Shown here one piece after another: positions 36,357 to 46,056 of a stretch of 64,000 nt of DNA. The position numbers and the translations under genes were made by a program. Where the stretch lies: assembly GCF_043951915.1 (NCBI RefSeq), contig NZ_JBINJD010000005.1, positions 1 through 64,000 on the forward strand. The letters are read 5' to 3'. The DNA is from Alienimonas sp043951915. Lineage in GTDB: Bacteria > Planctomycetota > Planctomycetia > Planctomycetales > Planctomycetaceae. The notes beneath the pieces are model-generated. The model saw nothing but the letters and a program-made list of their open reading frames with translations. It searched no databases and was not told the origin of the DNA. Numbering within the stretch: position 1 is the stretch's first letter; each line of letters opens with the position of its first letter.

Positions 36357-37349
36357 CTACTCCGCCGCGGGGCCGCGGAGGACCTTGTTAATGCCGTTGG
36401 GCGTCAGCTCCGGGGCCTGCTCCCACTTCGTCCCGTCTTCGGAATAAAACATCTTCCCGGGCCAGCCGGTGGAGATGAACCGCGCGCCGTCGGACCATAC
36501 CAACTTCCCGCGGGGTTTGAGGGGGTGCGGCGCCCAGGCGAGGCCGTCGGCGGAGGAATAACTCTGTGTGCCGCCGCCGATGAGGAATTGCTCGCCGGTC
36601 CAGACGATCCAGCTGAACTTATCCGCTTCCGGGCGCTGCCGGGTCGTCCAGTTCCAGCCGTCCTCGGAGGCGGCGATCACCCCGGGGCCGACGGCCACGA
36701 ACCGGCCGGCCCCGAAGGCCAGCCCCTTCAAATGCGGCAGATCGCGGCGAAAGCGGGCCTCGGCCCCGTCCTTCGAGTTGACGGCCCAATAAAACTCCTT
36801 GTTCTTCCCGCCCTCGCCCAGGAAGACGAACGTGCCGTTGCCGTAGGCCCCGTGGCGGAACCACATCGCCCAGCCGGGGAAGTCGTCGGCGGGGATCGCG
36901 GCGCCCTCGTGCCAGGTTTCGCCGTCGTCCGACCACAGCAGCGTGCGGTTCGGACCGCCGGCGACGAACCGGCCGTTCTCGTCGACGTTGGGGCCGAATA
37001 CGATCGGATTCACGCGGTTCGGGGCTTGATAAACCTCGCGCCAGGTGCGACCGTCCTCGGAGACGAGAATGTGCCCGGCCTGCGTGTCGCGGCTCCACCC
37101 GCCGCCGCCCACGACGACGTACTTGCCCTGCCCGCGGGCGATCCCCATTAGATTATTGGAGTCGTCCTTGCCGTCGACGGCCCACTCCTCGGTGATCGTC
37201 CAATGCTTTCCGTCCTCGGAGATCATCCGCCGCCCGCCGTACCCCACGGCGACCCATTGCTCCCCGGCGTCGGCCGGTTCCGCCGCGGGGGCGACGGGAA
37301 CGGACAACAACGCGGCCAGGGCCGCGGAGAGGAAAACGCGGCAGAGCAT
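36357..37349 (-). CDS. Secreted Asp-box (BNR-like) repeat protein
   Basis: The 330-residue protein has a signal peptide (1-22) and six Asp-box-like repeats of form S-x-D-G-x-x-W (SEDGKHW, SEDGRTW, SDDGETW, SEDGWNW, SADGLAW, SEDGTKW), predicting a six-bladed propeller. The sialidase RIP motif is absent, so it is more likely a binding or photosystem-stability-factor-like protein than an active sialidase. Start ATG at 37349 precedes the signal; a longer frame would read through the adjacent REPIN-like element and is rejected. Confidence 0.78.
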   Translation of the reverse strand: MLCRVFLSAALAALLSVPVAPAAEPADAGEQWVAVGYGGRRMISEDGKHWTITEEWAVDGKDDSNNLMGIARGQGKYVVVGGGGWSRDTQAGHILVSEDGRTWREVYQAPNRVNPIVFGPNVDENGRFVAGGPNRTLLWSDDGETWHEGAAIPADDFPGWAMWFRHGAYGNGTFVFLGEGGKNKEFYWAVNSKDGAEARFRRDLPHLKGLAFGAGRFVAVGPGVIAASEDGWNWTTRQRPEADKFSWIVWTGEQFLIGGGTQSYSSADGLAWAPHPLKPRGKLVWSDGARFISTGWPGKMFYSEDGTKWEQAPELTPNGINKVLRGPAAE

Positions 37350-37457
37350 GAGTCGGCACCGGCGGGCGCGGGAACGGATCGGCGAACACGTTAACGTTCG
37401 CCCCCCGGCGCCACACCTGCGGCGCCGTCCTGCGGGCCGGAACGCCGCTTCAACACG

Positions 37458-37532
37458 AACCCGAAGCGTCAGCGAGGGAGGCCGGCGCCGCCCTGTCCGC
37501 AAAGCGGAACGCCCTCGCTCACGCTTCGGGTT
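37458..37532. repeat. REPIN-like inverted repeat, copy 4 of 4
   Basis: The 21-base arms (core cgaagcgtcagcgaggg) surround a ~33-base centre; the right arm has one G-to-C change. The element lies between two minus-strand genes, upstream of the Asp-box gene and just downstream of the cyclopropane synthase gene. Confidence 0.85.
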
Positions 37533-37561
37533 GGCGGGCGATCAGGTTTCGGAACGGTGTA

Positions 37562-38860
37562 TCAGGCGGCGAGGCGGACGGCCTCGCCGTTCTCGTCCGC
37601 CGCGGCGGCCTCCGCGGACGGGGCGCCGGCGTACATATAATCCCGCGTCAGCGGCAGGGCGGCCCGGTCCCGGGCGAGTTGCATCTGGAACACCAGGGCG
37701 TTGCCCTCCGCGAAGGCCATCTCGCAGCAGACGAGATAAAACTCCCACATGCGGCAGAAGCGTTCGTCGTACAACTCCGCGACCTTCGCCCGGTTCGCGG
37801 CGAAGCGGTCCGCCCACGCCCGCAGGGTTTTGGCGTAGTGGAGCCGCAGGATCTCCACGTCCGTGACCCATAGTCGGGCCTGCTCCGTGTGGGTGAACAC
37901 CTCCGAGAGCGACGGCGAATAGCCGCCCGGGAAGATATATTTCCGCAGCCACGGCCCGGTGCTGCTGGGCGGGGTGCAGCGGCCGATGGAGTGCACCAGC
38001 GCCGCCCCGTCCGGCGTCAGCAGGCTCTTCACCTTGGCGAAGAACTCCGCGTAGTGGCCCACCCCGACGTGCTCGAACATTCCCACGGAGGCGATCCGAT
38101 CGAACGGCCCGTCCAATTCGCGGTAGTCCTTCAATAAGAACTCGACCTTGTCGCTTAGCCCGAGTTTCTCCGCTCGCTCGCAGGCGACGCGGTGCTGCTC
38201 GACGGACAGCGTGACCCCCGTCACGCGCACGTCGTGCTCCTTCGCCAGATACAGCGCCAGCCCGCCCCACCCGCAGCCGATGTCCAACACCCGCTGGCCG
38301 GGGGCGAGGGCCAGCTTGGCGGCGATGTGCCGCTTTTTATTCCGCTGGGCGTCCTCTAAAGACTGCCCCTCGTGGGCGAAAATCGCGCAGCTGTATTGCA
38401 GGTCCTCGTCGAGGAACAGTTCGTATAGTTCCCGAGAGAGATCGTAATGGTGGGCGACGTTCTTCTGAGCCGTCCCGACCGGGTTGTATTGCCGAACCTT
38501 CTTCACCGCCTTGGAGAACCGCTTGAGCGTTTTCTGCAACGGGTGATCGACGAAGGCGAAGCGGTTCACGTTGAACAGGCGCAGGAAATCCCGCAGGCCG
38601 TCGACGCCCGCCGCCTCGCCGTTGGGGCCGGGGCCGCCGTCGGGGCCGCCGAACGTCAGCGTGCCGTTCATATAGGCCTCGCCCAGCCCCGGGTCCGCCT
38701 TGAGGAACAGCGTGCGATACAGTTTGCGGTCGTGCAGCCGGAAGGCGACGGCCGGTCCGGGCTCCTTCCCCCCGAACACGTGCGTCCCGCCATCGGCGTC
38801 GAACACGGTCAGGGTTCCGGCCTGGACGAACCGGCTGAGCAGGTGGGAGAGCGGGAACAT
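37562..38860 (-). CDS. cfa: Cyclopropane-fatty-acyl-phospholipid synthase
   Basis: The 432-residue protein has the N-terminal lipid-binding-type domain and a methyltransferase domain with SAM motif VLDIGCGWGG at 191-200. Family segments are NVAHHYDLSRELYELFLDEDLQYSCAIF (134-161), the SVGMFEHVGVGHY block, and a C-terminal WEFYLVCCEMAF. It adds a methylene group to unsaturated acyl chains of membrane phospholipids, a typical stationary-phase or stress modification. Length fits the family. Downstream lies REPIN-like copy 4. Confidence 0.9.
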   Translation of the reverse strand: MFPLSHLLSRFVQAGTLTVFDADGGTHVFGGKEPGPAVAFRLHDRKLYRTLFLKADPGLGEAYMNGTLTFGGPDGGPGPNGEAAGVDGLRDFLRLFNVNRFAFVDHPLQKTLKRFSKAVKKVRQYNPVGTAQKNVAHHYDLSRELYELFLDEDLQYSCAIFAHEGQSLEDAQRNKKRHIAAKLALAPGQRVLDIGCGWGGLALYLAKEHDVRVTGVTLSVEQHRVACERAEKLGLSDKVEFLLKDYRELDGPFDRIASVGMFEHVGVGHYAEFFAKVKSLLTPDGAALVHSIGRCTPPSSTGPWLRKYIFPGGYSPSLSEVFTHTEQARLWVTDVEILRLHYAKTLRAWADRFAANRAKVAELYDERFCRMWEFYLVCCEMAFAEGNALVFQMQLARDRAALPLTRDYMYAGAPSAEAAAADENGEAVRLAA

Positions 38861-39007
38861 CGGCGAGCGGCGGCGCGAGCGGTGGGGGGCGACCGTCTAT
38901 AGAGCGTTTCGTCCGCCGCGCCCATCGCGGATCGGGGCGAGTCGTTAGGCTGCACGGCGTCCGTCTCGGCCCCCGCCCCCAATGCAGCCCCCAACGCAGC
39001 CCGCCCC

Positions 39008-39493
39008 GTGGCCACCTTCGAGAAAGCCGTCGAAATCGCCGCCCGCGCCCACGCCGGACAGCGGGACAAGGGCGGCCGCCCCTACCTCACCCACCCCCTG
39101 CGGGCGGCCGGCCGCATCGCGGAGCAGGACCCGGACGATCTGGACGCCCAGACCGTCGCCGTGCTGCACGACGTGGTCGAGGACAGCGACGTGACCTTCG
39201 ACGACCTGCGGGCGGAGGGGTTTTCGGAGCGGGTCCTCGTCGCGCTGGAACTCCTCACCCACGGGCCGGAGCAGTCCTACGCGGACTACGTCGTCGCCCT
39301 CGCCGCCGCCCCGATCGCCCGGCGGGTCAAGCTGGCGGACCTGCACGACAACACCCTGCAGAGCCGCACGATATTCCGGGAGGGCCGGGAGGCGGAGGAC
39401 TTCGACCGCATGCGGAAGTACGCCCTCGCCTATCAATTCCTCACGAGGCGGATCGACGAGGCCGAATACCGCCGCCGCATGGCCGCCGCGTAA
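39008..39493 (+). CDS. Small HD-domain hydrolase (SpoT/MESH1-like)
   Basis: The 161-residue protein has the HD fold with His29 in YLTHP, HDVVED at 54-59 (H-D-x-x-E-D as in (p)ppGpp hydrolases) and KLADLHDN near 118. Single-domain proteins of this type hydrolyse (p)ppGpp or related nucleotides, with Mn2+ at the HD site; no synthetase domain is attached. The GTG start at 39008 places the first helix at the N-terminus. Substrate is inferred from the HDxxED pattern. Confidence 0.8.
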   Translation: MATFEKAVEIAARAHAGQRDKGGRPYLTHPLRAAGRIAEQDPDDLDAQTVAVLHDVVEDSDVTFDDLRAEGFSERVLVALELLTHGPEQSYADYVVALAAAPIARRVKLADLHDNTLQSRTIFREGREAEDFDRMRKYALAYQFLTRRIDEAEYRRRMAAA

Positions 39494-39581
39494 CCGCCGG
39501 GACGGTCGCCGCGCGCGGGTCGGCGTAGGCTCCGGCTCCCATGTCGCACGCTGCGGTCTGACCGATGTGCGGGAACGCGTC

Positions 39582-42500
39582 TCACCGCGGCGACGCGTCC
39601 TCCTGCGGGCCGACGTACACCCAGAGGTCGCGACGCCCTCCCCCCATTTTCGGGAGCCGGTCCCCCCGCAGCGCCTGCGACAACGGTCGCCAGCCGGGTT
39701 CCTTCGGCCGCTCGACCAGGGCGTAGCCGAGCAGCGCCCGCCAATCGCTGTGACGCTCCGCGAGGGAGTAGCCGCGCGCCTCGGCGAAATAATCCGCGTG
39801 GGGGTGCTCCGCCGGCAGGTTGAGCGACAGCGGTTCCGACTCGACGAACGCATACGGGTCGGCGGTGACGACCTCCTCCCCCGTTGTGCGGTTCGCGATG
39901 AGAAACAGCGGCCGGGAGCCCGGAACCGGCTTGGCATACAGCTCGAACGCGGCGGCGGGGGCGACGTTGCGATGCGGCAGGGAAACGGTCGTGCGAACTG
40001 TCGATTCCCGCGGGAATCGCAGCAGGCCGTAATCCACATGCGCCGCCAACTCGGCGGCCTGCCGCCTCACCTCGTCCCTCGAACCGACGACCAGGTAGCT
40101 GCGAAACCAGATGGTCGAGTCCGGCACGATGCGCAGTTTCGGGATGATCTCGCACACGTCGTAGTTGCGGAACGAGTTGGCCGGACGCTCGGCCCAGTCT
40201 CTCCAGCGCGTCTCATACAGCGGCTCGCTGGCGCGCCAGTCGCGGTACAGCGAATGCCTGAATTGAACGTACGGTTCGCCGGCGTCGCGGCGGGCGAGTT
40301 CCTCTTCAAGATGTTTGTCGCGCCCGAACACCAGCGCCAGGCTGGGGCTGTCGGCGGCCTCGGAGGCGCTGGACAGGTTCCAGCCGCCCGTTTTCCGGAC
40401 GTCGATCGTGCCGTGCTCGCTGAGGAGCCCCTCCCGTCGCAGCAGTTCGCCCGTCGGCGAACTGACGCGCCGCACCGGCAAACTGCTGACCCGCGTGCCG
40501 CCCCAGGGGGCGTTCAGGTGGTCGAACACCACGTCCTCCCGGTCGCCGAAGTGATGCACGACCCACGTCAGCTCGATCACGCCGTCGCCCGCGTCCCGCA
40601 CCTGCGTGTAATATAATAACGGCGAGCGGTGAATCGTCTTGAGTTGCGGCACGAGCCCCCAGTTCAACATCCGGGCCGTTCGCGTGTCTTCGTCGTAGTC
40701 CGCCGCCAGCAGCGGGCAGTACAGCGAGGGCGCGCCTACGTCCCCGGGGACGTAGGCGCCGGAGTTATGAATGAAGAAGGTGTCCGAATACCCGCTGTTC
40801 CGCAGGGCCCGGGCGAAGGCGGGGGGGACGTCGCCGGCCTTCTCGACCGCGGCGAGGCCGTTATAGCGCGTGCAGACGGCGACGAACTGCCAAACCTCGT
40901 CGTTCCAGGGCGAGAGCTTGCCGCCCGGCGCCCGCCAGGACGGCGGCACGCTCTCCCCGAACGGCCCCTGCAACGAATAAATCTGCCCGCCGCGGCCGAG
41001 CCGCAACCGGAATGAATTCTCCGGCCGCTGGTCGTGCCGCATCTCCAGGTGAAAGACCGCATGCTCGTCGAGGCGCTCGTCCCAGAGGGCCGGGTCGGTG
41101 GCCGTGAACGTTTCAACGAACCGCGTCTCGCCGCGACGCTCCGCGGCCACGGTCGCCGTCGGCGGGGGGAAGACGTCCAGCAGAGCGGAACCGTCCCTCG
41201 GCGGCGCCGCCTCCGCCTCCGGCGCCTCCGGGACTTCCCAGCGGAGGTTGCGAAAGCGGGGCGGCGCCCCCTGCCACGCCCGACCGAAGACGCGGGACGA
41301 GCGGGCGCCGCCGCGGGGGCCTCGCAATCGCGCGGTCTCGTTGAGCTCCAATTGTCGTACGCCGCTCCAGCCGGCCAACGCCTCGCCGTCGACGGTTTGG
41401 AAATCGCCCGGCGACAGCGACGCCGTCTGCCATCCGCCGTCGGTCGGGCGGACCGGGACGACGGCGACGTGGTCGTCGAGCCGGACCACCAACTCGTTCG
41501 CCCGTTCGGACCGTACGTCGAGCGTCAGCCGCGCTCCCGCCGGCGCCGCGTAGATCTCGTCCGAGAGTTTGTTCGTCGTGCGGCCCCAGCGTTCGGGCGC
41601 GTTCGTGAACCACTCCCGCTCCCAGCCCGGCTCGAACGTCTCGACGGCGACCGGCCCGGGGGCCGCGGGACGGGCCAGCGTGGGCCTCACGCCGTTCTCC
41701 CGTAGGCTCTCCGGGGAGGCGACCGTCAACAGCGACGACAGGTTGAAGCGGTCCGTCGTGTACGTTCCGTAATAATACCCGGCGCCGGTCACCGGCTCGT
41801 CCAGCGCGTATAATACGTTGGCGTACGCCCACAGCGGGGCGTCCGTCGAGGCGAGCGGCAGCGGGGCCGTCCAGCGGCCGGCCGTTTCGACCGCCTCGGC
41901 GTGGCGCCAGTAGCGGTGCACCACGTCGTCGCGGTCCGCGGGCGTCTCGTCCGGCTTGCCGTCCTGCGTGTAATATACGTCGACCGCGAGGATCGTCCGC
42001 GAGCGGTCCGGCTCGACGGTCAGCGTCGGCGTCCCGCCGGCGGCGGTGAGGTCGAGGATCGTCCGCGGCGTCTCCGGCGTGACGAACGCGCCTTTGAGAT
42101 GTTCGTCGAACCACAATTGCGTGGCGACTTCGTACTCCGGGGCGTCCTGGTGGTTGCGGTGCGGCGAGCAGGTCGCCCGCCATTCGTCCGAGCCGATTTC
42201 CGAGATCGCCCGCGGCAGATCGCCGATACGGCCGTGGAAGTCGTTCGCGGGGCTGAGGAAGAAAATCGGACATTCGACGTGTTTTAGACTCGCGTCGTCG
42301 CCCAGTGTGGCCCGGAACAGCGGGCTGGCGTTGTCCCGGTCGCTGATCCCGCCGCAAGAGGGCGCCGCGGCTTTCACGCGGTCGTCGACGGCGGTCATCA
42401 CCGTGAGTTTCCCGCCCATCGAATGGCCGTAGACGCCGAGGCGGCCGGCGTCGACCTCGGGGCGGCTCTCTAAATACGTCAACGCCCGACGGGCGGCGGT

Positions 42501-43151
42501 CGCGGCGAGGAACCAACCGCTGTTCCGCGGCGATTCGACCGCGTCCAGCGTCCAGGCCGCCGGCTCGGCGCTGGGAAACGCGTTGCCCGGGTTGCGGCCG
42601 GGGGCGTGGTAGCCGTCGACGGCCCCCCAATCGGTCGTGACGCGATAGGCCGGATCGTCCGTCCGCCCGTCCCAGAACAGCCGCACCTCGTCCGGCCCGA
42701 CGCGGTAATCCCGGGCGGAGATTCGTCCTGCCCAGGCGATCGACACCGTGGCGTAGCCCCGGCGGGCGTTCGTCAGACAGGCCTTCTCGTCCGCGTACTG
42801 CCCGCCGCCGTGGATCTGCACCAAGCCGGGGACCGTCTCGCCCGCCGCCAAGTCGGCCGGAGCGCCGTACACCGCTGCGAGCGTCGCCTTTTCCCCTTTG
42901 AACACGCCGACGCGGAACCGCACCACCTTCATCGCGACGCCCTCCTCCTCCCACTCCCGCAACGTTTCGACCTCCAGCGGTTCGGCCCACGGGTCGAAGC
43001 CGGCCCACAGTTCCTTGAAGGTCGCGGGGGCCCGCCCGTTCTTGAGCGGCGGGAACGTATCCGCCGGTCGGTCGTCCCCGCGGGCCGCGGTCGTCGACAG
43101 GGCGATCGCCGCGAGAAGGGCGACGGGCAGCGGCGGAAGCGGTCGAAGCAT
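39582..43151 (-). CDS. Large secreted two-part protein: alpha/beta hydrolase plus unknown C-terminal region
   Basis: The 1189-residue protein has a signal peptide (1-23) and an alpha/beta-hydrolase/acetylxylan-esterase-like domain (~35-400) with the nucleophile elbow GHSMGG (Ser244) and oxyanion segment QIHGGGQYADEKA. A beta-rich middle (~400-680) is followed by a C-terminal region (~690-1189) with no family I recognise (start FVETFTATDPALWDE, internal FFIHNSGAYVPGDVG, DHLNAPWGGTRV). It may be an esterase on acylated polysaccharides. The gene is divergent from a sulfatase (168 bases apart), consistent with coordinated glycan breakdown. Start ATG at 43151 precedes the signal. Confidence 0.8.
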   Translation of the reverse strand: MLRPLPPLPVALLAAIALSTTAARGDDRPADTFPPLKNGRAPATFKELWAGFDPWAEPLEVETLREWEEEGVAMKVVRFRVGVFKGEKATLAAVYGAPADLAAGETVPGLVQIHGGGQYADEKACLTNARRGYATVSIAWAGRISARDYRVGPDEVRLFWDGRTDDPAYRVTTDWGAVDGYHAPGRNPGNAFPSAEPAAWTLDAVESPRNSGWFLAATAARRALTYLESRPEVDAGRLGVYGHSMGGKLTVMTAVDDRVKAAAPSCGGISDRDNASPLFRATLGDDASLKHVECPIFFLSPANDFHGRIGDLPRAISEIGSDEWRATCSPHRNHQDAPEYEVATQLWFDEHLKGAFVTPETPRTILDLTAAGGTPTLTVEPDRSRTILAVDVYYTQDGKPDETPADRDDVVHRYWRHAEAVETAGRWTAPLPLASTDAPLWAYANVLYALDEPVTGAGYYYGTYTTDRFNLSSLLTVASPESLRENGVRPTLARPAAPGPVAVETFEPGWEREWFTNAPERWGRTTNKLSDEIYAAPAGARLTLDVRSERANELVVRLDDHVAVVPVRPTDGGWQTASLSPGDFQTVDGEALAGWSGVRQLELNETARLRGPRGGARSSRVFGRAWQGAPPRFRNLRWEVPEAPEAEAAPPRDGSALLDVFPPPTATVAAERRGETRFVETFTATDPALWDERLDEHAVFHLEMRHDQRPENSFRLRLGRGGQIYSLQGPFGESVPPSWRAPGGKLSPWNDEVWQFVAVCTRYNGLAAVEKAGDVPPAFARALRNSGYSDTFFIHNSGAYVPGDVGAPSLYCPLLAADYDEDTRTARMLNWGLVPQLKTIHRSPLLYYTQVRDAGDGVIELTWVVHHFGDREDVVFDHLNAPWGGTRVSSLPVRRVSSPTGELLRREGLLSEHGTIDVRKTGGWNLSSASEAADSPSLALVFGRDKHLEEELARRDAGEPYVQFRHSLYRDWRASEPLYETRWRDWAERPANSFRNYDVCEIIPKLRIVPDSTIWFRSYLVVGSRDEVRRQAAELAAHVDYGLLRFPRESTVRTTVSLPHRNVAPAAAFELYAKPVPGSRPLFLIANRTTGEEVVTADPYAFVESEPLSLNLPAEHPHADYFAEARGYSLAERHSDWRALLGYALVERPKEPGWRPLSQALRGDRLPKMGGGRRDLWVYVGPQEDASPR

Positions 43152-43318
43152 GAGTCGAGCGGCAACGGAGCGGAACGCGGCGCCCCCAGTATGGCTCCGC
43201 CCGCCCCCGTTCGCCGCTGACGGCCGGCGCTTCCCCCGGACCGGCCGTCGTTGACGGCGCCAAGGGGCCGCCCGAAGCTTCACGACGTCCCGCATGCAGT
43301 TTCGCCAGGATTGATCGA

Positions 43319-44899
43319 ATGTCGTCGCGCACCGGCCTCAACGGACCGTTCTGGTCGGCCGCCCTGTCCTGCCTGTTCGCGGCGACCGGCGCCGCGGTCG
43401 CGGCGGCCCCGAACGTGGTGATTATTTATACGGACGACCAAGGCTTCGGCGACGCCGGCGCCCTCAACCCGGAGGCGAAGTTCGAGACGCCGCACCTCGA
43501 CCGGCTCGCCGCCGAGGGAGTGTCGTTCACCCACGCGCACAGCGCCGATTCCGTCTGCACGCCGTCCCGGTACGCGCTGCTGACCGGCCGCCTCCCGTGG
43601 CGAACGATCCTGAAGCGGGGCGTGTTCGGGGCGGAGCGGAAGGGGCTGATCGAAGACGGCCGGATGACGCTCGCCTCGCTGTTGAAGTCGCGGGGATATA
43701 AGACGGCGATGGTCGGCAAGTGGCATCTGGGGATGGACTTCCCCGGCGAGCGGGGCGCCCGCGATTGGTCGCGGCCGACGCTCGACATGCCGCTGGACAA
43801 GGGGTTCGATTATTTTTACGGCGTGCCGGCGTCGTTGAACTACGGGGTGTTGGCCTGGTTCGAGGGCCGCCGCGCCGCCGTCCCGCCGACGCTTTATACG
43901 GCGAAGAAGCCGAACCCGCGGTACGTCGACTACCGCATCCGCCCGCCCTACGCCGAAACCCCGGCCGACGCGCCGCGGGGGCAGAAACTGGAAGTCGCCC
44001 CCGACTTTATCGATAACGAATGCCTCGTGCGGTTCACCGACAAGGCGATCGAGTGGATGGGCCGGCAGGCCGCGGAGGCCCGCGACGGCACGCCGTTCTT
44101 CCTGTACCTGCCGTACACCTCGCCGCATTATCCGGTCTGCCCGCGGCCGGAGTTCCACGGCCGCGGGGAGGCCGGCGCCTACGGCGAGTTCGTGATTGAA
44201 ACGGACCACCACGTCGGCCGCATCTTGACCTTTCTGGAGGACGAGGGGCTGGACGAGAACACGCTGATCGTGTTCACCAGCGACAACGGCCCGGAGAACT
44301 CGTGGAAGGGGCGGATCGAAAACTACGGACACGACAGCCGCGGCGGCTTCCGCGGAGGGAAGCGGAGCGTGTATGAGGGCGGCCACCGGGTGCCGTTCTT
44401 CGTCCGCTGGCCGGCGGGGATCGCCGAGCCGGGCCGCACCTGGGACGGGCCGATCGGCCAGGTGGACTTGCTGGCGACGCTCGCGGAGATCGTCGGCGCC
44501 CCGCTGCCGGACGACGCCGGCGAGGACAGCCAGAGCTTCGCCCCCGTGCTGACCGATCCGTCCGCCGACTTCGACCGCCTGCCCCTCGTCACCCACGGCA
44601 ACGGCGGGGGCGATTACCGCTACGCCGTCACCGACGGCGATTGGAAGCTGATCCTGGGCGACGACCGACACGCCGCCGAACTCTACAACCTGACCGACGA
44701 CCCCGCCGAGACCACGGACCGCGCCGCGGAGTTCCCGGACCGGGTCGCCGAACTGACGCGGTCGATCACGGAGATCGTGACCCGCGGCCGCACGACCCCC
44801 GGGGCGCCGCAGCCGAACGACACCGGCCACTGGGACGATCTGCACTGGATCGCCCCCGCCGCCTACGCCGCCGCCGCCGTCCCCCGCGACGCCCCCTGA
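43319..44899 (+). CDS. Secreted arylsulfatase-family sulfatase
   Basis: The 526-residue protein has a signal peptide (about 8-29), the metal-binding segment YTDDQGFGDAG at 37-47 and the sulfatase signature CTPSRYALLTGR with Cys80 as formylglycine precursor. GKWHLGMDF and TSDNGPENSWKG complete the site. Overall organisation is close to the sulfatase at 9707, but they are clearly different genes. It shares a divergent promoter region with the large esterase-like gene, supporting a joint role on sulfated, acylated glycans. Confidence 0.92.
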   Translation: MSSRTGLNGPFWSAALSCLFAATGAAVAAAPNVVIIYTDDQGFGDAGALNPEAKFETPHLDRLAAEGVSFTHAHSADSVCTPSRYALLTGRLPWRTILKRGVFGAERKGLIEDGRMTLASLLKSRGYKTAMVGKWHLGMDFPGERGARDWSRPTLDMPLDKGFDYFYGVPASLNYGVLAWFEGRRAAVPPTLYTAKKPNPRYVDYRIRPPYAETPADAPRGQKLEVAPDFIDNECLVRFTDKAIEWMGRQAAEARDGTPFFLYLPYTSPHYPVCPRPEFHGRGEAGAYGEFVIETDHHVGRILTFLEDEGLDENTLIVFTSDNGPENSWKGRIENYGHDSRGGFRGGKRSVYEGGHRVPFFVRWPAGIAEPGRTWDGPIGQVDLLATLAEIVGAPLPDDAGEDSQSFAPVLTDPSADFDRLPLVTHGNGGGDYRYAVTDGDWKLILGDDRHAAELYNLTDDPAETTDRAAEFPDRVAELTRSITEIVTRGRTTPGAPQPNDTGHWDDLHWIAPAAYAAAAVPRDAP

Positions 44900-44933
44900 G
44901 CGCCGCGGGAGCCGGCCCCGGCCCGCGGCCGGC

Positions 44934-45908
44934 TCAGGCGGTCTTCAAGTGTTTGTTGAAGAAGGCGATCGTCCGCTCCCAGGCCAGCTTCGCGTCTTCG
45001 GCGTCGTAACGGGGGGTGGTGTCGTTGTGGAAGCCGTGGTTGGCGCCCTCGTAGACGTATGACTCGAACGGCACGCCGGCCTTTTCCAGGGCCGCTTCGT
45101 AGGCCGCGGCGCCGGCGAGAATCCGCTCGTCCAGCCCGGCGTTATGAATTTGGATCGGCGACTCGATCTTCGAGACGTCCTCCGCGTCCGGTTGGCGGCC
45201 GTAGTAGGGGACGGCGGCGTCGATCACGTCCGGAATGCGGACCGCCAGCGTGTTCGCCATGCCCCCGCCGAAGCAGAAGCCCACGACGCCCACCTTGCCG
45301 GTCGAACGGGGGTATTTGTCGAGCCACCGGGCGGCGGCGATGAAATCCTGGGTCATCTCCTCGCCGTCGCGTTTCCGCTGCATCGCCCGGCCCTCGTCGT
45401 CGTTGCCGGGGTAGCCGCCCAGCGGGGTGAGGGCGTCCGGGGCCAGGGCGACGAACCCCGCGACCGCCAGCCGGCGGGCCACGTCCTCGATATACGGGTT
45501 CAACCCGCGGTTCTCATGAATCACCAGCACGGCGGGAAGCTTCGCCTCCACCCCGGCCCCGGCCCCCTTGGACGGCTGGGCGAGCAACCCGCGGATCTCC
45601 CCGCCGCCCTGGGGCGACTTGTAGGTGACGTACTCCGTTTTGATCCGGGGGTCGTCCGGTTTGACTTGCTGGGCGAGGGCGTAGTTCGGGGCCAGCGCGT
45701 TCAGCAGGGCCTCGGTGCCCACGCCCGCCGCCACGAACGCGGCGGCCTTGCGGGTGAAGGTGCGGCGGTCGATGCGGCTGTGGGCGAGATCGTCGTACAG
45801 ATCCAGCAACCGCTGGTCGTACGCCGAGGCCGGCGGCCGGACAGCGGGATCGACGGGTTCGGGCCCCGTGGGTTCGGGAGACGGGGACGCGGCGGGATCG
45901 ACGGACAC
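44934..45908 (-). CDS. Tat-exported dienelactone hydrolase-family protein
   Basis: The 324-residue protein has an acidic N-terminal leader, a Tat-like signal (DRRTFTRKAAAFVAAGVG at about 45-62), and an alpha/beta-hydrolase domain with HENRGLNPYIEDVARRLA, the Cys nucleophile motif GFCFGGG and the catalytic His in EGANHGFHND. It resembles E. coli YghX. Dienelactone hydrolases open cyclic esters; the periplasmic substrate here is unknown. A GTG at 45908 is the only sensible start. It converges with the sulfatase. Confidence 0.82.
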   Translation of the reverse strand: MSVDPAASPSPEPTGPEPVDPAVRPPASAYDQRLLDLYDDLAHSRIDRRTFTRKAAAFVAAGVGTEALLNALAPNYALAQQVKPDDPRIKTEYVTYKSPQGGGEIRGLLAQPSKGAGAGVEAKLPAVLVIHENRGLNPYIEDVARRLAVAGFVALAPDALTPLGGYPGNDDEGRAMQRKRDGEEMTQDFIAAARWLDKYPRSTGKVGVVGFCFGGGMANTLAVRIPDVIDAAVPYYGRQPDAEDVSKIESPIQIHNAGLDERILAGAAAYEAALEKAGVPFESYVYEGANHGFHNDTTPRYDAEDAKLAWERTIAFFNKHLKTA

Positions 45909-46056
45909 GGGGGCGGCTCCGGGGAGGCGAACGCGGGAGAACGCCGTCAGCCTACCGAGGCGTTCTCTCCGATGCGTCGGTCCGTCCCGCCCTCGCGTCG
46001 GACGGCCGGGGCGGGAACACTGCCGCCCCCGTTCCGTCCCCCCGGCCGCCGCCCGC

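Noticed and set aside
37350..37502. N-terminal extension of the Asp-box protein
   Set aside because: The extra 51 residues are translated from the REPIN-like element and a poor intergenic sequence; the signal peptide starts at 37349.
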